Source: Desulfobacterales bacterium
GTDB taxonomy: Bacteria > Desulfobacterota > Desulfobacteria > Desulfobacterales > Desulfosalsimonadaceae
Length of the DNA stretch: 37,546 nt
Direction: 5' to 3'
Assembly (NCBI GenBank): GCA_025453995.1
Contig: JALOPH010000004.1
Location: forward strand, 1 to 37,546
A program made the position numbers and the translations under genes. Numbering within the stretch: position 1 is the first letter of the stretch; every line of letters begins with the position of its first letter. Below, piece by piece: positions 23,206 to 32,436 of the stretch. The notes beneath the pieces were generated by a model. The model worked only from the letters and a program-made list of their open reading frames with translations. It did no database searches and was not told where the DNA came from.

Positions 23206-25641
23206 ATGAATAAAAATACCCATATTGAAATCGCCGTTCCGCTGCCGGTGCATAGCACCTATACGTATAAGGTGCCGGAACACCTTCAGCCGATGGTCGA
23301 AACAGGCAAGCGAGTTCTGGCTCCCTTCGGCCGGCGCAGGGTGACCGGCTATATCCTTGGCCCCGGCAACCTCGATGATGCCGCCGAGCTGAAGGAGATC
23401 ATCGAAATTCTTGATGAAGCCCCGCTTTTTCCGCCTGCCATGATCGCATTTTTTAAATGGATGGCCGACTATTATATTCACCCCCTCGGCGAGGTCATCA
23501 GCGAAGCGCTGCCGGCCGGCATCAATGTCAACGAGCGGGTCATGCTTCATATAACCGCTGCCGGCAAAAACGCGCTTGCCGGAAATGAACTGCCGCACGT
23601 TGAATGCGGCATATTGAATGCAATTCAAGCCACCGCTTGCAGCTTTCCGGACCTTTGTAAAAAACTCGGCCGGGAGATCTCAAGCCGCGCCATCGGCCGT
23701 ATGGAGGACAAGGGATTCCTCATCCGTAAACGCGAGATGCGCAAGGCCCAAACGCGGCCCAGGACAGAACGCTTTGTACGGCCCACCGAAGGTATCCTCC
23801 CTGATCCGCTTTCTGAAAAACAACAACTTATCATCAATGCGATCCGCGCTGAAGGCGAAATTTCCATCAAAGAATTGAATCTGCAGATCCCCGCCGCATC
23901 CAACCTGATCCGGACATTGGAAAAAAAAGGGCTTCTGACCCTGTTCAACCGAGAAGTTTATCGTGATCCTTTCGGAGACTCGGTCTGCGCGGATGCCCCG
24001 CCAAAACTCACGATAGAACAGCAGAGGGCGGTCTCTGAGGTGCGCTCATCCTTAGGCAAGGGTTTTGCGGCCTTTCTCCTGGCCGGCGTGACCGGAAGCG
24101 GAAAAACCGAAGTGTACATGCAGGCAGCGGCAGAGGCCCTTCAAAAAAATTGCACGGCGCTCATTCTTGTTCCTGAAATCGCTCTGACCACAGAAATGGA
24201 ACGGCGGTTCCGCGGCCGGTTCGGGGAATGCGTGGCCGTGCTTCACAGCGGCCTTTCAGCCGGTGAACGCCTGGATCAATGGAGACGGGCGGCCAACTCG
24301 GAATCTCCCATTGTCATCGGCGCCCGGTCGGCTATTTTCGCGCCCCTGTCCCGCCTGGGCCTGATCATTGTGGATGAAGAGCACGACACATCCTACAAAC
24401 AGGAAAGCCGGTTCCGGTACAATGCCAGGGACATGGCCATAGTCCGGGCCAGGCTGGAAGGCGCAGTGGTTTTGCTGGGGTCAGCGACTCCGTCAGTTCA
24501 TTCCATTTACAATGTCGCCACCCGGAAATTCCACGAGCTTAATCTTAAAAAACGGATTTATCAGCAGGATTTGCCGGAAGTCTGCATGGTGGATTTAAAA
24601 AAACACAAGGACTTTCGGGGCATCTGGCGGTTTATCACCCCGCTGCTGCATCAGGCCCTTAAAGAAACCCTTGAGCGAAAGGAACAGGCGCTCCTTTTTT
24701 TAAACCGCCGGGGCTTTGCCACCTATCCGGTGTGCGCCGGGTGCGGCCAACCGTTGAAATGCCGGCACTGCGACATGACGCTGACCCTTCATCAAAAGGC
24801 AAGCGTCTATAAATGCCACTTGTGCGGATTTCGCCAGCCGGCATCGTCCGTCTGCAAGGTCTGCGGGTCATCGGCCATCAAGCGTTTGGGCATGGGAACT
24901 GAAAAAATCGAGCAGGCGGTGAAAGCACTTTTCCCAAGCGCCCGGGTCGCCCGCATGGACAGGGACACCATCTCCCACCGTGATTCATTGATTAACATTT
25001 TGAAATCGCTGCGGAATCATGAAATAGACATTCTCATCGGCACACAGATGGTGGCCAAAGGGCATGATTTCCCCAAGATCACTTTAGTGGGGATCATCTG
25101 CGCGGACCTGTCCTTAAGCTTTCCTGATTTTCGGGCCGGAGAACTCACGTTCCAGGTTCTGGCCCAGGTGGCGGGACGGGCGGGACGGGGCGACCGGCCG
25201 GGACGGGTCATCCTCCAGACTTACAACCCGGACCATTTCAGCATCGAAACGGCAAAAACTCAGGATTTCATGGCTTTTTACAACCAGGAAATTTTTTTCC
25301 GCAAAACTTTCCGTTATCCACCATTCTCACGCATGATTCTCTTAAAAATTTCCGGAAGGGATGCGGAAAAGGCCAAGGATTTCGCTATAAAAGCCGGTCA
25401 GCTATGCCGGGAATTAAATAACCGGGACCCTCAGTTTCAAAATAAAATTGAAGTTCTCGGCCCCATCGAAGCCCCCCTGACGAGGATCGCCAAACATTAC
25501 CGGTGGCAGATTCTCATCAAATCACCCGGCGCGCAAGCGCTCCACCGTTTTGTCCGGAAACTGATTTTTGAGGAAGGGCTGGGAGCCTCCAGCCGGAAGG
25601 TCACCCTTGCGGTGGATGTGGATCCGTTTTTTATGATGTAA
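23206..25641 (+). CDS. priA: Primosomal replication protein N' (helicase PriA)
   Basis: An 811-residue helicase that restarts stalled replication forks. The N-terminal 3'-DNA-binding domain begins at IEIAVPLPVHSTYTYKVPEH. Walker A is AGVTGSGKTEVY (about residue 293), and the DEAH-box equivalent is VDEEHD (about 389). A cysteine-rich zinc-binding insertion, about residues 508-555, holds the pairs CAGC, CRHC, CHLC and CKVC. GMGTEKIEQAV and IGTQMVAKGHDFPKITLVGI are hallmark PriA helicase motifs, and QVAGRAGRGDRPG is motif VI. The length is at the upper end of normal. No strong ribosome site precedes the ATG, so the start is less sure than the gene. Confidence 0.96.
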   Translation: MNKNTHIEIAVPLPVHSTYTYKVPEHLQPMVETGKRVLAPFGRRRVTGYILGPGNLDDAAELKEIIEILDEAPLFPPAMIAFFKWMADYYIHPLGEVISEALPAGINVNERVMLHITAAGKNALAGNELPHVECGILNAIQATACSFPDLCKKLGREISSRAIGRMEDKGFLIRKREMRKAQTRPRTERFVRPTEGILPDPLSEKQQLIINAIRAEGEISIKELNLQIPAASNLIRTLEKKGLLTLFNREVYRDPFGDSVCADAPPKLTIEQQRAVSEVRSSLGKGFAAFLLAGVTGSGKTEVYMQAAAEALQKNCTALILVPEIALTTEMERRFRGRFGECVAVLHSGLSAGERLDQWRRAANSESPIVIGARSAIFAPLSRLGLIIVDEEHDTSYKQESRFRYNARDMAIVRARLEGAVVLLGSATPSVHSIYNVATRKFHELNLKKRIYQQDLPEVCMVDLKKHKDFRGIWRFITPLLHQALKETLERKEQALLFLNRRGFATYPVCAGCGQPLKCRHCDMTLTLHQKASVYKCHLCGFRQPASSVCKVCGSSAIKRLGMGTEKIEQAVKALFPSARVARMDRDTISHRDSLINILKSLRNHEIDILIGTQMVAKGHDFPKITLVGIICADLSLSFPDFRAGELTFQVLAQVAGRAGRGDRPGRVILQTYNPDHFSIETAKTQDFMAFYNQEIFFRKTFRYPPFSRMILLKISGRDAEKAKDFAIKAGQLCRELNNRDPQFQNKIEVLGPIEAPLTRIAKHYRWQILIKSPGAQALHRFVRKLIFEEGLGASSRKVTLAVDVDPFFMM

Positions 25642-25643
25642 TG

Positions 25644-25669
25644 ATAAATTCGATTAAAATCGAATTTAT
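25644..25669. terminator. Perfect 11-bp AT-rich palindrome after priA
   Basis: ATAAATTCGAT (25644-25654) and ATCGAATTTAT (25659-25669) pair perfectly around TAAA, starting 3 bp after the priA stop. There is no T tract, so it may be a weak terminator or mRNA 3' end. An operator for the protease gene is also possible. Confidence 0.45.
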
Positions 25670-25760
25670 GAGGATGACCGGCTAAAGGCCAAACTGAAGG
25701 AATGAGCATCGCATAAATAGAGATCAATATCATAAGATTGATCCGACAAAAGGACATAAA

Positions 25761-27104
25761 ATGGGAACCTACTTTAATGATGACATCTTGAAACATCGAA
25801 TGTATAGCCGGCGAGAATTTTTAGCATTATCCGCTGTCGCCTCAGCCGGTTTTTTGGCTGGATGTGCGGTCAATCCGGTCACCGGCCAGAATCAGTTGAT
25901 GCTGGTTTCAGAGGATTGGGAAATACAAGTGGATCGGCAAAACTCACCCCATCAATTCTCCACAGACTATGGAAAACTTCAGGATAACGCGCTGAATAAA
26001 TACCTTCAGCAGGTAGGCATGGCAATGGCCCCGCACACCCACCGTCCGCACATGCCTTATTCCTTTCAAGGGGTCAACGCGACCTATATCAACGCCTATG
26101 CCTTTCCCGGTGGAAGCATCGCGGCTACCCGGGGGATACTTCTCTCCCTTGAAAGTGAAGCCGAGCTTTCCTCGCTCCTCGGGCATGAAATGGGCCATGT
26201 GAACGCCCGGCACACGGCGCAGCAAATGTCCAAAGGATTGTTGACACAGGCTGTTGTGGGGGGAATCGCCGCTTATGCCGGCACCCAGGGGGAGGCGTAC
26301 GGCCAGATGGCAAACCAACTCGGCATGTTTGGCGCCGGCGCGCTTCTTGCCTCATACAGCCGCGACAATGAACGCGAAGCCGACCGTCTGGGCATGACCT
26401 ATATGACCCGGAGCGGATATGGTTCCGAAGGTTTCGTCAAACTCATGGCCATGCTCAACAGTCTTCATAAAGGAAACCTTGGCGCGGCTTCCCTGCTGTT
26501 TTCCACCCATCCCATGAGCCAGGAGAGATACGAATCTGCCATCAGCATGAAAAACAACGAATTTTCAAATTTTGCCTCCCAGCCGTTGTATAGGGAACGA
26601 TATATGGACCATACCGCGGGCCTCAGAAAGGACAAACCCGCCATCGATCTCTTCCAAAAGGCTGCTGATTCCATGGTCCAGGGGGCCTATGACCGGGCTG
26701 AAGCCTCTTTTGAACAAGGACTGAAACTCGCTCCGAATGATTATGCCGGGCTTGTCATGATGGCCAAATGCCAGATGATGCAAAAAAAGTACGATCAGGC
26801 CCTCCGATTTTCGGAAGCAGCCAAACAGGTGTATCCCCAGGAAGCCCAGGCAAACCACCTCAGCGGGCTCGCCAGAATCAGGCTGAAAAAATTCGATCAG
26901 GCGGTTGACGATTTCACCGCTTATGAATCCAAACTTCCCGGCAATCCGAACACTATTTTCTACAGAGGGTATGCGTATGAAGGGATGGGCAACCAGAAAA
27001 AAGCAGCCGATGATTATTACCGTTACCTCCAGCAGGTGAAAGAAGGCGACCAGGCCCGGTATGCCTATCAACGCCTGGTTCAGTGGGGGGCAATCTCACC
27101 TTAG
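25761..27104 (+). CDS. M48 metalloprotease lipoprotein with TPR tail (BepA-like)
   Basis: A 447-residue protein. The N-terminus carries a Tat-like motif S16-R-R-E-F-L, a hydrophobic stretch and the lipobox LAGC with C35, so it is probably an exported lipoprotein. The zinc motif is HEMGH (GHEMGHVNARHTAQQ, near 142) with the third ligand in DNEREADRLGM (near 203). FSTHPMSQERYE is another M48 block. The C-terminal 150 residues hold tetratricopeptide-like repeats (AYDRAEASFEQGLKLAPNDY). BepA-type proteases degrade or help assemble outer-membrane proteins such as LptD. AAAAGGAC precedes the ATG. Tat use is inferred from the motif alone. Confidence 0.9.
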   Translation: MGTYFNDDILKHRMYSRREFLALSAVASAGFLAGCAVNPVTGQNQLMLVSEDWEIQVDRQNSPHQFSTDYGKLQDNALNKYLQQVGMAMAPHTHRPHMPYSFQGVNATYINAYAFPGGSIAATRGILLSLESEAELSSLLGHEMGHVNARHTAQQMSKGLLTQAVVGGIAAYAGTQGEAYGQMANQLGMFGAGALLASYSRDNEREADRLGMTYMTRSGYGSEGFVKLMAMLNSLHKGNLGAASLLFSTHPMSQERYESAISMKNNEFSNFASQPLYRERYMDHTAGLRKDKPAIDLFQKAADSMVQGAYDRAEASFEQGLKLAPNDYAGLVMMAKCQMMQKKYDQALRFSEAAKQVYPQEAQANHLSGLARIRLKKFDQAVDDFTAYESKLPGNPNTIFYRGYAYEGMGNQKKAADDYYRYLQQVKEGDQARYAYQRLVQWGAISP

Positions 27105-27204
27105 TCCAAAATTTATCTTGTCAACCTCCCATGCTCCGGATAAATATTCATAAGTCAGCAAATCCCGCGATGGCAACAGCTTGAATAAAAGATGAGGTGA
27201 ACCC

Positions 27205-28980
27205 ATTCCGATCCTCTACATAGTCGCCGCAGCAGCAGGTCTTTTTTTTATCGTCTATCATACCTACGGCGCGTTTCTGGCAAAAAAGGTGTTTCGCATT
27301 GACAACGCCGGGATTACGCCGGCCATTGAGATGGAAGACGGCGTGGACTATGTGCCGGCTGAGCCCCGGTATCTCATGGGACAGCATTTCTCCGCCATTG
27401 CCGCGGCCGGGCCCATCACCGGGCCCATTCTGGCCGGCGTGATGTTCGGATGGGGGCCGGCCCTTATCTGGATCATCCTCGGCTCTATATTCATCGGCGG
27501 TGTGCACGACATGGGCGCGCTGGTGGCATCCATCCGGCACAAGGCCCGTTCCATCACTGAAATCGTCCGGGAAAACGTCTCTAACAGAGCCTATGTCCTG
27601 TTCATGGTTTTTGTCTGGATTACGCTGGTTTATATCATTGTTGCGTTTACCGATATCACCGCCAGTTCGTTTGTCGGGACGATCACGCTGGAAAACGGCG
27701 AGAAGGTCGGCGGCGGCGCCATTGCCGCGTCCTCTCTGCTCTATCTGGCGCTGCCCGTGTTCATGGGGCTTCTGCTGAAATATACCAGGCTCAACCTGAC
27801 CGGGGCGACGGCTCTATTCCTGCCCCTGGTGGGAGTTTCCATATGGTTTGGCAGATATATTCCCGTGGATCTGGACGTCATGCTGGGGATTTCGCCGGCG
27901 TCCGCCGTCAAATTATGGGATTTTCTGATTCTGGCCTATTGTTTTACCGCCTCCATTCTTCCCATGTGGATGCTGCTTCAGCCGAGGGGTCATTTGGGCG
28001 GATATTTTCTTTATGCGTCCCTCATTGCTTCAGGTATCGGCGTGATTTTCGGGGGCTTCACCATCCAATATCCGGCCTTTAACCGGCTTGACAGCGACTG
28101 GGGAGCCTTCTTTTTTCCCATGTTCCCCATTCTGTTCATCACCATCGCCTGCGGCGCTTGCTCCGGGTTTCACTCCCTGGTGGGTTCGGGCACAACATCA
28201 AAGCAGCTTAAAAGGGAAGGCGATTCAAAAATCATCGGATACGGCGCCATGCTGATTGAAGGCCTGTTGGCGGTGGTGGCCCTGGCCTGCGTCATGATGC
28301 TTGCCAAGGACAACCCGTTGACCGGAAAACCGCCGAATTATATTTATGCCATGGGCATCGGCCGGTTTCTGGAACTGATTCACATCCCCGCGGCGCTGGG
28401 CATATCCTTCGGGCTTATGGCGTTTACCACTTTTGTGTATGACACCCTGGATGTGGGCACCCGGCTGGGACGCTACATTATCGAAGAACTGACCGGGTGG
28501 CGCAACATGACGGGCAAAGGCTTCGCCGCCGCATTGACCGCGGGGGTACCGCTTCTGTTTGTCATGCAAAAGGCACTGGATGCCGGCGGGAATCCGATCC
28601 CGGCATGGCGTGTTTTCTGGAGTGTGTTCGGCGCGTCGAATCAACTCCTCGCAGCCCTTGCGCTGATCGGCATCACGGTCTGGCTTTTTAAAACATCCAA
28701 AAACCGTTATGTCTGGCTTGCCGCCTTTCTGCCGGCGGTCTGGATGTTTGCCATGAGTTCATGGGCACTGATGCGCATCATCATGGACGGTTGGCTTATA
28801 AATGGGGAGTTCATTTTGACATACGATCCGGTTATATATGCCGCCTTGATTCTGGTCGCGCTGGCGGCGCTGATGTTGCTGGAAACGACTGTTGCCATGA
28901 TCCGGGATCGACGTCACTCCGGCAGGAAGCTTCGGGATGAAAGGGCCGTGCAGGATGCGGATCCGAATAGTGCCTGCTGA
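27205..28980 (+). CDS. cstA: Carbon starvation protein CstA, probable ATT start
   Basis: A large inner-membrane transporter with more than a dozen helices; relatives import peptides or pyruvate. GPITGPILAGVMFGWGPALI, GGVHDMGALVASIRHKARSI and FGLMAFTTFVYDTLDVGTRL are hallmark CstA blocks. The usual first GTG or ATG (27289) would remove the first membrane helix. Extending the frame upstream recovers the family-like start PILYIVAAAAGLFFIVYHTY followed by GAFLAKKVF, then reaches a stop at 27193. The only good start there is ATT at 27205, five bases after GAGGTG. From it the protein is 591 residues. It may be co-transcribed with the protease. Confidence 0.9.
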   Translation: MPILYIVAAAAGLFFIVYHTYGAFLAKKVFRIDNAGITPAIEMEDGVDYVPAEPRYLMGQHFSAIAAAGPITGPILAGVMFGWGPALIWIILGSIFIGGVHDMGALVASIRHKARSITEIVRENVSNRAYVLFMVFVWITLVYIIVAFTDITASSFVGTITLENGEKVGGGAIAASSLLYLALPVFMGLLLKYTRLNLTGATALFLPLVGVSIWFGRYIPVDLDVMLGISPASAVKLWDFLILAYCFTASILPMWMLLQPRGHLGGYFLYASLIASGIGVIFGGFTIQYPAFNRLDSDWGAFFFPMFPILFITIACGACSGFHSLVGSGTTSKQLKREGDSKIIGYGAMLIEGLLAVVALACVMMLAKDNPLTGKPPNYIYAMGIGRFLELIHIPAALGISFGLMAFTTFVYDTLDVGTRLGRYIIEELTGWRNMTGKGFAAALTAGVPLLFVMQKALDAGGNPIPAWRVFWSVFGASNQLLAALALIGITVWLFKTSKNRYVWLAAFLPAVWMFAMSSWALMRIIMDGWLINGEFILTYDPVIYAALILVALAALMLLETTVAMIRDRRHSGRKLRDERAVQDADPNSAC

Positions 28981-28996
28981 GCGCCTTCTTTATCGT

Positions 28997-30994
28997 TCAT
29001 TCTGAATCTGCCAGTTCCCGGGCGATAGATTGAAACACTCCTTCAACTTCTAAAAAAGCATCCACCACATCCGGATCAAAATGCCGCCCCTTCAAATTGA
29101 GTATGATTTCACGGGCGGCCTCATGGGAAAAAGCAGATTTATACACCCGTTTGCTGATCAGCGCGTCATAAACATCGGCAAGGGCCATCAATCTGCCGGA
29201 CAATGGAATCGCGTCTCCCGCAAGCCCTAAAGGATAGCCGCTGCCATCCCATTTTTCATGATGGGATATGGCCATGTCATAGGCATATTTTAAATATGGA
29301 ATGTTGATTTTCTCCCCGAGCATTTTTTTCGACTTCTCTATTGTTTGACCGCCAATGAGCGTATGTGTCTTCATGATCTCAATTTCAGCGTCCGTGAGTT
29401 TCCCTGTTTTTCCCAGGATCCGGTCCGATATGCCGACCTTTCCAATATCATGCAGGGGGGCTGACTTATAAAGCAATTCGATCGCCTGGTCGTCCAGGTT
29501 TTTTCTGTGTTTCGCCAAACGGCTCAGGCGTCGCGCCAGCGCCCGGACATATCGTTGGGTTCTGAGAATATGATGGCCTGTTTCCTTATCCCGGGTCTCC
29601 ACCAGTGCGCTCAAACTGAGAATGGCTGCATCCTGGGACATGATCAGTTCCTGGCTTCGCTGCCGGACCTTCAACTCCTCAAGGCCATATTTGATGGTAT
29701 TCAACACTGCAAAATTGACCATTAATACGGACAACGGCAAAACGGGGGAAAGAAAAAGCCCAGAGAAGGACAACAGGCCATAAAATATGGCGCCAGTGGC
29801 CAGACCTGAAAAAACCGTGAACAAAAAACACCAGAGCGCGCCGCCGGCTCCAAGGGCCATTGAGGATAACAGTCCTGCTGCGGCCATGATTGCCAGTTCC
29901 GCTCCGGGAGCCCATGCCGGCCGCCTGATGAAACTCCCGGTCAGGATGCTGTCGACAATGCTGGCATGGACCTCCATGCCATGAGCCATTCTGTTCATGG
30001 GGGATAAATGCCAGTCGCCCATGCCGGTAGCCGTGACGCCGATAAAAACAATCTTGCCCGTAAATATGGCTGCTGATATCCGGCCGGAAAGGATATCGGC
30101 TGCAGACACATACGGAAAGGGGTTTTGCTCCCCCCTGTACCGGACCAGAATATAACCGTTGCAGTCCAGCGGAATCCCACGGTCTTTCCAGTCGATATGA
30201 TAACCGTCCAGCCCGGTTTCCACCTGTATCTGATCTTTGCCGAAGGACTGAATCAGACACGCCAATCCCAGTGACGGGTAAATCCTGCTTCTGTAATCCA
30301 TTATCAGCGGCACACGGCGGATCACGCCGTCGCCATCGGTTAACGCGTTGACAAACCCCGATGCCTCCACCGCGCTCATCAGAACCGGCAGGCTGCAAAT
30401 GACGTTTGCGGCCACAGGCAAATCACATTTCCCATCGCTGGCTTGCTGCCTGGTCGTATATTTCAGGTGATGAAGAACGCTTTCTGACGGCGCGCTGTTC
30501 CCGTTGAATATAAATTGATATCCCAAAACACTTGGTGTTGACCGAAGTGCGTTTGCAAAAATTTGATCATTTTCAGACTTGGGGCTGTAACGCGCCGCAT
30601 CTGAAAAAGGCATGCCCCTTTCACGAGCCATCTCATCGCATATAACCGACACGGAGGTACGGTCCGGTTCCGGGAATATCATGTCCAGCCCGATCCCGGC
30701 AGCTTCGTATTCCCCTATTTTTTGGATCAGCCGCGCGATGATGTATCTGGGCCAGGGCCACTGTCCAAATTCGGCAAGACTCTGATCATCAATCCCGACA
30801 ATAACCGGTATCTGGCTGGAAGGCGGATTGGGCAGAGCCCGCATCAGCATGTCATAGGATTTGTTATGGGAATAGTGTAAAGACGAGGGTGAAATTATGG
30901 AGAAAACGGCCAGCACCAGGGTGATCAGACAGCCATAAATAAAAAGTCTGATATTATCCGCGCCCGATTTTGTTGTCAGGTCTTTTAGACCCAA
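28997..30994 (-). CDS. CHASE2 sensor with HD-GYP c-di-GMP phosphodiesterase domain
   Basis: A 665-residue membrane signalling protein. One N-terminal helix (IYGCLITLVLAVFSII) precedes a large periplasmic CHASE2 domain (PVIVGIDDQSLAEFGQWPWP; KIVFIGVTATG). Three closely packed helices lie near residues 355-440. The C-terminal HD-GYP domain has H-D-I-G-K (near 515) and HHEKWDGSGYPLGL (near 582), with the full metal set, then DVYDALISKRVYK and GRHFDP. It should hydrolyse cyclic di-GMP in response to an envelope signal. CHASE2 is more often fused to adenylate cyclases. It is convergent with cstA (16 bp apart) and follows an OmpA lipoprotein and a FecR gene. Confidence 0.92.
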   Translation of the reverse strand: MGLKDLTTKSGADNIRLFIYGCLITLVLAVFSIISPSSLHYSHNKSYDMLMRALPNPPSSQIPVIVGIDDQSLAEFGQWPWPRYIIARLIQKIGEYEAAGIGLDMIFPEPDRTSVSVICDEMARERGMPFSDAARYSPKSENDQIFANALRSTPSVLGYQFIFNGNSAPSESVLHHLKYTTRQQASDGKCDLPVAANVICSLPVLMSAVEASGFVNALTDGDGVIRRVPLIMDYRSRIYPSLGLACLIQSFGKDQIQVETGLDGYHIDWKDRGIPLDCNGYILVRYRGEQNPFPYVSAADILSGRISAAIFTGKIVFIGVTATGMGDWHLSPMNRMAHGMEVHASIVDSILTGSFIRRPAWAPGAELAIMAAAGLLSSMALGAGGALWCFLFTVFSGLATGAIFYGLLSFSGLFLSPVLPLSVLMVNFAVLNTIKYGLEELKVRQRSQELIMSQDAAILSLSALVETRDKETGHHILRTQRYVRALARRLSRLAKHRKNLDDQAIELLYKSAPLHDIGKVGISDRILGKTGKLTDAEIEIMKTHTLIGGQTIEKSKKMLGEKINIPYLKYAYDMAISHHEKWDGSGYPLGLAGDAIPLSGRLMALADVYDALISKRVYKSAFSHEAAREIILNLKGRHFDPDVVDAFLEVEGVFQSIARELADSE

Positions 30995-31030
30995 AGGGAA
31001 CCATCCATCAATTGCTATTTTTCCCGTTTA

Positions 31031-31630
31031 TCAACGAACGATGACCTCCACGCGCCGATTGAGCGGTTCTGACACGCCATCTGGAGTGGGCACCACCGGG
31101 TTGCCTTCTCCATGGGAGTCAGTCGTGATATATCGTTCATCAATACCTTCTTTAACAATCAGCTCCTTAATATAAGCGGCTCTTTTTAATGAAAGATCGA
31201 GGTTGTATGCATCCTCGCCGGACCGGTCGGAATGGCCGTTTACGCTGATGTCAAATGATTTACGCTGTCTGATGGAACCGATGATTTTCGTTATAAGCAT
31301 TGCCGAATCCGGCAGCAGCTCCGTGCTGTCAATTTTAAAATATAGGACAAACTTCTCCGGCACGGGGGGTTCAGCATCCAACGCTTTGCCGAACATGGAA
31401 CGGATTTTCTCATCGCCGAACTTAGTCGCCGGAGCCGGGGCGTCTTTTTCGTTTTTTACAATCACAGCCTGACCGGATTCTGAAAGAAGCTGCTCACCGC
31501 CTTGGGTTTGCACTGCAACTTTACCGACATGGCCCTGGGGGTCCGGAACCAGAACCACGGTTGTACGGTGAGAGGCGCACCCGGCCAGAAGGCTGATAAG
31601 ACTTATGACTATGAAACAACGTTGAATCAT
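31031..31630 (-). CDS. OmpA-family peptidoglycan-binding lipoprotein
   Basis: A 199-residue protein. The signal ends in the lipobox L-L-A-G-C18, so it is predicted to be lipid-anchored. The C-terminal OmpA domain (about residues 90-199) includes LYFKIDSTELLPDSA, VNGHSDRSGEDAYNLDLSLK and NRRVEVIVR; the Asp of GHSD and the Arg of RRVEV are the usual peptidoglycan-binding residues. It would link an outer- or inner-membrane lipoprotein to the cell wall. The gene lies between the FecR and CHASE2/HD-GYP genes with short gaps, suggesting a joint envelope function. Confidence 0.9.
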   Translation of the reverse strand: MIQRCFIVISLISLLAGCASHRTTVVLVPDPQGHVGKVAVQTQGGEQLLSESGQAVIVKNEKDAPAPATKFGDEKIRSMFGKALDAEPPVPEKFVLYFKIDSTELLPDSAMLITKIIGSIRQRKSFDISVNGHSDRSGEDAYNLDLSLKRAAYIKELIVKEGIDERYITTDSHGEGNPVVPTPDGVSEPLNRRVEVIVR

Positions 31631-31662
31631 ACTATAACCCCCTATCCATATCAGAAAATCGA

Positions 31663-32109
31663 TTACCCCTTGACTTCAATGAGCATCTTGGTGCCGCGCA
31701 CAGCTATAATGCTTGAAGGCGTCTCCAGTTTGATGGAATCGGGCGACAGTTTTCCAATGGCGCCGGAAATATAAACAAACGTCCCTTTAATCATTTTCAT
31801 GAGCATGGAAAATTTTTCATCCTTGGGCTCAAACACATATTCCATGATGCTGAGTTTACTTTCAGGGCCCAGGGAAATAATGGAATCGTCACGGAAAATG
31901 ATGCCCGCAGACCCTGAGGCAGGAGTCTGGATAATATCTCCTTGAAATACGGGCATGCCGATACTCGCTGGGATCGACTGTCCGCCCCTCAAGACCAGCA
32001 CATCCCCCTCTAAAGTTTTAATGCTTCCTACCGGTGATTCTGCCCCCTGGGATAGCGCGGGAAACAGCAAGCATAAAATCAAAATACATAAATATGGCTT
32101 CATCTTCAT
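31663..32109 (-). CDS. Secreted FecR-domain protein
   Basis: A 148-residue exported protein from the ATG at 32109, which follows AAGGAG; the upstream in-frame TTG at 32154 is less likely. The signal peptide is MKMKPYLCILILCLLFPALS then QGAE. The FecR core has PVGSIKTLEGDVLVLRGGQS and GDIIQTPASGSAGIIFRDDS followed by SKLSIMEYVFEP. Stand-alone FecR proteins occur with OmpA lipoproteins and CHASE2 enzymes in several phyla, and their role is unclear. The iron-sensing role of FecR in E. coli should not be assumed. It is the first gene of this minus-strand group. Confidence 0.88.
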   Translation of the reverse strand: MKMKPYLCILILCLLFPALSQGAESPVGSIKTLEGDVLVLRGGQSIPASIGMPVFQGDIIQTPASGSAGIIFRDDSIISLGPESKLSIMEYVFEPKDEKFSMLMKMIKGTFVYISGAIGKLSPDSIKLETPSSIIAVRGTKMLIEVKG

Positions 32110-32193
32110 GGAAGGCTCCTTAACAATCTGATTTTTCATGAAACTATGAACCAAAAATCATACAAAGTCAATGCCAAACCTATTATGAATCCT

Positions 32194-32424
32194 ATGGCGT
32201 TTACCACTTTTGTATATAACTCGCTGGATGTGGGCACCCGGCTGGGTCGTCACATTATCGAAGAATTGACCGGATGGCGTAATTCAGCAGGTAAAGGGTT
32301 TGCCTCCGCTTTGACCGCGGGGGTGCCGCTTCTGTTTGTCATGCAAAAGGTCCTGGATGCCAGCGGAAATCCAATCCCGGCATGGCGTCTTTTCTGGAGC
32401 GTGTTCGGCTCATCCCATCAACTG
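32194..32424 (+). pseudogene. Truncated duplicate of an internal cstA segment
   Basis: The 231 bp align without gaps to cstA 28417-28647 (offset 3777). The translation MAFTTFVYNSLDVGTRLGRH and following differs from CstA at about 11 of 77 residues, mostly conservative, while many more bases differ. The frame is still open but runs out into the antisense of mazG at about 32430. It has no CstA N-terminal helices and no C-terminus. It is a remnant of a diverged second cstA copy, left between the FecR and mazG genes. Confidence 0.85.
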
Positions 32425-32436
32425 TTTAAGGAGCGT

